Shown here piece after piece: positions 60,914-64,000 of a stretch of DNA of 64,000 bases. The stretch covers positions 62,001-126,000 of the forward strand of contig CAWFMA010000038.1 in the NCBI GenBank assembly GCA_963816855.1, read 5' to 3'. Position 1 is the first letter of the stretch. Each line of letters opens with the position of its first letter. The notes under the pieces are model-generated. The model saw only the letters and a program-made list of their open reading frames with translations. It was not told the DNA's origin and made no database searches. Position numbers and translations under genes: made by a program. The stretch comes from DASTFP01 sp963816855. GTDB taxonomy: Bacteria; Verrucomicrobiota; Verrucomicrobiia; Chthoniobacterales; Terrimicrobiaceae.

Positions 60914-62070
60914 CCGCGGACCAGGCAGCCGCCGAGCGCGTTCAGGCCATTTTCGAATGCAATTTCGTGCGCGGTGCAGAGATTGGCGCATCCGTCGCTG
61001 TTTGGCAGAACGGGGCTCGGGCCCTCTGCTTTTGCAGCGGCTGGATGGATGCGGCCAAGAGCATGCCGTGGACCGAGAAAACGATGGTGCTCGTATGGTC
61101 CGCCACCAAAGGACTTTCCAGTGCCTGCCTGCTTCATGCCCTGGAGCGCCGCGGTTTGGGACTTTCAACGCGGGTGTCAGAATTCTGGCCGGCGTTCGCG
61201 CAAGGCGGAAAAGGAGAAATCACCGTCGGCGAAGTGGCCTCCCACCGCGCGGGTCTCTCCGCGTTGACCGACAAGACCGCCACGATCGACGACCGCGAGG
61301 CAATAGTCCGCGCCATTGAAGCGCAGGAACCGCTTTGGGCAAGCAGGCACGCACACGGGTATTCGCCGCGGACCTATGGTTATCTGGCCGATGAGTTCGT
61401 GAGAAGACTCGCCGGCAAACCGCTCGGCGAATATTGGCGCGAAAATTTCGCCGAACCGATGGAGCTGGATTTATGGATAGGCCTTCCCGAAGCGCTGCAT
61501 CATCGGGCTGCCCAGATGATCGCCGCGCGCGCCATGTGCGGCGATATCGAGGATGACTTTTCGCAAGCGATGGCCACGCCGGGTTCGCTGACTCGCGAGG
61601 CTTTCTCCACGCCGGCAGGGGCAATGTCCCCCTCCGCAATGAATTCCCCGGCGATGCGGTCCGCGAGCCTCCCCTCGCTGGGCGCCATCGGCAGCGCGGA
61701 TTCGCTGGCGAAGTTCTATGCCATGCTTTCGCTGGGCGGCGTATGGGAAGGATGCCGCTACTTTTCACCGGAAACCATCCAATGGATGACCAAACCCCTC
61801 GCCCAAGGAATCGATAAAACGCTGCGCACAGAAACAGCCTTTGCCGCCGGATTCATGCTGGATCCTCTGGACGATTTTGGGCGGAAGAAGCGCCGCATGT
61901 TCGGCCCGTCGATCTCGGCATTTGGCCATCCCGGCGCCGGAGGAAGCCTGGCCTTTGCCGATCCGGAGAATCATCTCGGTTTCGCTTACGTCATGAACCA
62001 GATGGAATCCGGCGTCTTGCCAAAGTCGCGCGCCACCGCTCTGGTTCAGGCTTTGTACGATTTGCCCTGA
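60910..62070 (+). CDS. Beta-lactamase-fold serine hydrolase
   Basis: The 386 aa protein has the SxxK nucleophile motif in VWSATKGLSSACLL (Ser and Lys), the second-motif Tyr in TYGYLADEFVRRL, and the HPGAGGSLAFAD loop in place of the KTG box, as in class C beta-lactamase-related esterases (EstB type) and DD-carboxypeptidases. No signal peptide is visible, so a cytoplasmic esterase or peptidase is more likely than an exported beta-lactamase. It is translationally coupled to the upstream TPR gene, which might deliver it or regulate it. Antibiotic resistance is not implied. Confidence 0.9.
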   Translation: MTADQAAAERVQAIFECNFVRGAEIGASVAVWQNGARALCFCSGWMDAAKSMPWTEKTMVLVWSATKGLSSACLLHALERRGLGLSTRVSEFWPAFAQGGKGEITVGEVASHRAGLSALTDKTATIDDREAIVRAIEAQEPLWASRHAHGYSPRTYGYLADEFVRRLAGKPLGEYWRENFAEPMELDLWIGLPEALHHRAAQMIAARAMCGDIEDDFSQAMATPGSLTREAFSTPAGAMSPSAMNSPAMRSASLPSLGAIGSADSLAKFYAMLSLGGVWEGCRYFSPETIQWMTKPLAQGIDKTLRTETAFAAGFMLDPLDDFGRKKRRMFGPSISAFGHPGAGGSLAFADPENHLGFAYVMNQMESGVLPKSRATALVQALYDLP

Positions 62071-62130
62071 TTTGCGTTGACACTTTCCACCAGAGAAATA
62101 ATCTTTTTGTCCCGTTTCGCATCGGTTCCT

Positions 62131-62667
62131 ATGGCATACGCAGAAGTGATTCTCACGGACAATATCCCCGGCCTCGGCGCGGAGGCGGACCTCGTGAAGG
62201 TCCGCCGCGGCTACGCGCGCAACTTTCTCATCCCGCAGGGGAAGGCCCTCGAGGTGACCCCGGGCTCCCTTCGCAAGGTCAACCACTTGAGAGCCAAACG
62301 CGCTGAGCGCGAAGCGCGCGAGCTGACCAATGCCGAGCAGCTCGCCGGCAGGATCAACAAGCTGGTCCTCACGTTTACACTCGAAACCGGCGAAACGGGA
62401 AAAGCGTTTGGCTCGATTACAGCAAAGGATTTGCACGACCGCCTGATGAGCGAACTGGGAGGCACCGAATTGCCGAAGCATGCCGTCTCTCTGGAGAAGG
62501 CCATCAAGGAAACCGGCGAACACGTGGTGGAAGTCAAGGTGCATCATGAAGTGACCGCCAATTTGCGAATCAAGGTCTCCACACCAAAAGGCCCGTCGTC
62601 CGAAGAAACCCGCGAGACGGAACCCTCCAAGAAAGCCCCCCGGAAAAAGAGCGCTCCAAAAGGTTAG
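62131..62667 (+). CDS. rplI: 50S ribosomal protein L9
   Basis: The start is ATG 62131 (MAYAEVILTDNIPGLGAEAD). The N-terminal domain (VKVRRGYARNFLIPQGKALE) and the C-terminal domain (GKAFGSITAKDLHDRL, HVVEVKVHHEVTANLRIKV) of L9 are both complete to about residue 150. A Lys/Ser/Pro/Glu-rich extension of about 28 residues follows, giving 178 aa against the usual 148-150. L9 binds 23S rRNA and helps limit frameshifting. The dnaB gene follows 12 bp downstream, the standard order; rpsF, ssb and rpsR are not upstream here. Confidence 0.95.
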   Translation: MAYAEVILTDNIPGLGAEADLVKVRRGYARNFLIPQGKALEVTPGSLRKVNHLRAKRAEREARELTNAEQLAGRINKLVLTFTLETGETGKAFGSITAKDLHDRLMSELGGTELPKHAVSLEKAIKETGEHVVEVKVHHEVTANLRIKVSTPKGPSSEETRETEPSKKAPRKKSAPKG

Positions 62668-62679
62668 GAATTCCGAGCG

Positions 62680-64000
62680 ATGCCCAAAGATTCTCCGGCA
62701 CTGTCCGTCGAGAATCCCGTAAAAACCAGCGGGTCGGGCCAAGTCAAGGTTCGCGAGAGCGGCCGCGCTTACTCCCAAAAGAGGGGAGCTTATTTACCAG
62801 ATATTCACAGGTCGCTTCCGCAGAGTCTCGACGCGGAAAAAGGGCTTCTCGGCTCCATCCTCCTAGCGCCGGGACGAGTCCTGGACGAGTGCATCCAGCA
62901 GCAAGTCGGGGAGAAGTATTTCCACCATCCTGCCCATTCAAGGATCTTCGCCCTTCTGGTGGACATGCGTGAGGCAAACAAGCCGATCGACCTGATCTCC
63001 CTGACTCAGCTTCTCGAGGATCGTCATCTTCTTGAAGAGGTCGGCGGAGCGGCGGCCATCACCGACTTGTTCACATTTGTTCCGACCGCGAGCAATGCCA
63101 CCTACTACCTGGAGATCCTTCGCGAAAAGTTTCTCCTGCGCGCGATGATCGATACCTGCACGGAGTACGGCGCTCGCGCTTACGAGGAACAGGGCAACGT
63201 TCAGACGTTGCTCGACGAGGCCGAGCAAAAATTTCTGGCGATTGGCGACGATCGCTTCAAGGTCAAGGTGCCGGAGATGAAAGAACTGGCGATGGAGGCG
63301 CTGGACAGCATCGAAAAGCTCTTTCAGAACCGCGGGGCTTTAACCGGTCTGCCTACCGGGTTCAAGGGAATCGACGTTATGACCAGCGGCATGCATGCCG
63401 GTGAGATGATTGTCATCGCGGCGCGTCCCTCCATGGGCAAGACCGCCCTGGCGATGAACATCGCCGAGCACGTCGCCATCGAAGCCCGTAAGCCGGTCGC
63501 CGTTTACAGCCTGGAAATGAGCACCCAGCAACTGATGCAGCGTCTGCTCTGCTCGCATGCGCGCGTCGACCTGAAGAGGATCCGGGACGGCTTTATCGGC
63601 AAGCATGACATGACGAACCTGATCCAGGCGACGACCAGACTTTCCGAATGCCAGATGTATGTCGACGACACTCCCGGGCTTGGAATTCTCGAGCTTCGCG
63701 CCCGCGCGAGGCGGCTGAAGGATCGCCACGATGTCCAGTTGATCGTTATCGACTACCTCCAACTCCTTCGCTCGCCCTCCCGGCGCGGCCAGGAGAACCG
63801 CCAGGTCGAAGTCGCCGAAATCTCCTCGGGTATCAAATCCCTGGCCAAGGAGTTGGGCATTCCGGTGGTCGTTCTCGCTCAGCTCAATCGCAACCCCGAA
63901 GCCCGCACTGGCGACAGCAAAGGCAAGCCCCGTCTGAGCGACTTGCGGGAATCGGGCTCCATCGAGCAAGACGCCGATCTTGTCGGCCTCCTTTGGAGGG
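62680..64000 (+). CDS. dnaB: Replicative DNA helicase (cut by the window edge)
   Basis: The start is ATG 62680 (MPKDSPALSVENPVKTS), 12 bp after rplI. The open frame runs to the end of the window. The N-terminal domain (LPQSLDAEKGLLGSILLAPG) follows a 45-residue basic extension. The RecA-like core has Walker A in AARPSMGKTALAMN, the Walker B region VQLIVIDYLQLL, LAQLNRNPEARTG and LRESGSIEQDADLV. DnaB unwinds DNA ahead of the polymerase as a hexamer. No intein is seen in the visible part, which covers most of the core. The remaining C-terminus lies outside. Confidence 0.96.
   Translation, partial: MPKDSPALSVENPVKTSGSGQVKVRESGRAYSQKRGAYLPDIHRSLPQSLDAEKGLLGSILLAPGRVLDECIQQQVGEKYFHHPAHSRIFALLVDMREANKPIDLISLTQLLEDRHLLEEVGGAAAITDLFTFVPTASNATYYLEILREKFLLRAMIDTCTEYGARAYEEQGNVQTLLDEAEQKFLAIGDDRFKVKVPEMKELAMEALDSIEKLFQNRGALTGLPTGFKGIDVMTSGMHAGEMIVIAARPSMGKTALAMNIAEHVAIEARKPVAVYSLEMSTQQLMQRLLCSHARVDLKRIRDGFIGKHDMTNLIQATTRLSECQMYVDDTPGLGILELRARARRLKDRHDVQLIVIDYLQLLRSPSRRGQENRQVEVAEISSGIKSLAKELGIPVVVLAQLNRNPEARTGDSKGKPRLSDLRESGSIEQDADLVGLLWR

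Noticed and set aside
1..64000. tRNA, rRNA or CRISPR arrays
   Set aside because: No GTTCGAATC-type T-loops with matching arms, no rRNA blocks and no regularly spaced repeats were recognised; small RNAs could be missed without a covariance search.

Overview
This 64 kb window looks like a chromosomal contig from a soil or sediment Verrucomicrobiota bacterium, probably near Chthoniobacterales. The assignment is an inference. It rests on a verrucomicrobial-type pseudopilin (FTLIELLVVIAIIGILAALALP), a DUF899 thioredoxin-like protein, KamA, lone rplI-dnaB, a kinase-STAND ATPase, an AAA/TPR/SpoIIE protein and a small TPR family in several copies. I saw no rRNA, tRNA, CRISPR array, integrase or intact IS element.

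The left third (1 to about 23 kb) is unusually decayed. Many loci show recognisable protein homology broken by single frameshifts, in-frame stops or truncation. These are a Ser/Thr kinase with a STAND ATPase (1-1967), a caspase-like relic (2314-2735), an NmrA-like relic, a group II intron scar near 4.2 kb, gluconolactonase and nuclease relics (6.1-6.8 kb), a PLP decarboxylase (7120-8473), a sugar-binding protein lacking both ends (9029-9925), two damaged TPR genes, a molybdenum-carrier-like gene, a large membrane protein (13.9-15.8 kb), a Tyr-repeat lipoprotein (17.1-17.6 kb), three relics of an ATP-dependent DNA ligase C-terminus and a SulP transporter (21.1-22.9 kb). Intact genes in this part are a conserved protein of about 464 aa (4440-5834), an SDR (11618-12382) and an S9 peptidase (18167-20065).

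From about 23 kb rightwards the genes are mostly intact and dense. They include an FAD oxidoreductase, a very large AAA/TPR/SpoIIE-phosphatase protein, HPr, a DUF1772 protein, CsbD, a coupled membrane protein and DUF899 pair, a VOC protein and divergent HxlR regulator, KamA and a cupin, GDP-fucose synthase, a nucleotidyltransferase, an L,D-transpeptidase, a Fam20-like putative kinase, a Tat-exported metallophosphoesterase overlapping a ferredoxin-linked class III cyclase, a stress protein, an M48 protease coupled to a lipoprotein hydrolase, a sugar block (aldo/keto reductase, psicose-epimerase-like isomerase, Gfo/Idh oxidoreductase, MFS transporter), an AsmA-like protein, PriA, a lytic transglycosylase, acetolactate synthase, a pseudopilin with promoter and terminator, tandem class II and class I fructose-bisphosphate aldolases, a TPR protein coupled to a serine hydrolase, and rplI-dnaB running off the right end.

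The most interesting items are the Fam20-like kinase candidate, the phosphoesterase/ferredoxin-cyclase pair, the AAA-TPR-SpoIIE fusion, the repeat lipoprotein flanked by duplicated DNA-ligase tails, and the contrast in gene decay between the two halves. The decay could be biological or could reflect uncorrected indels in the assembly; the sequence alone cannot decide.
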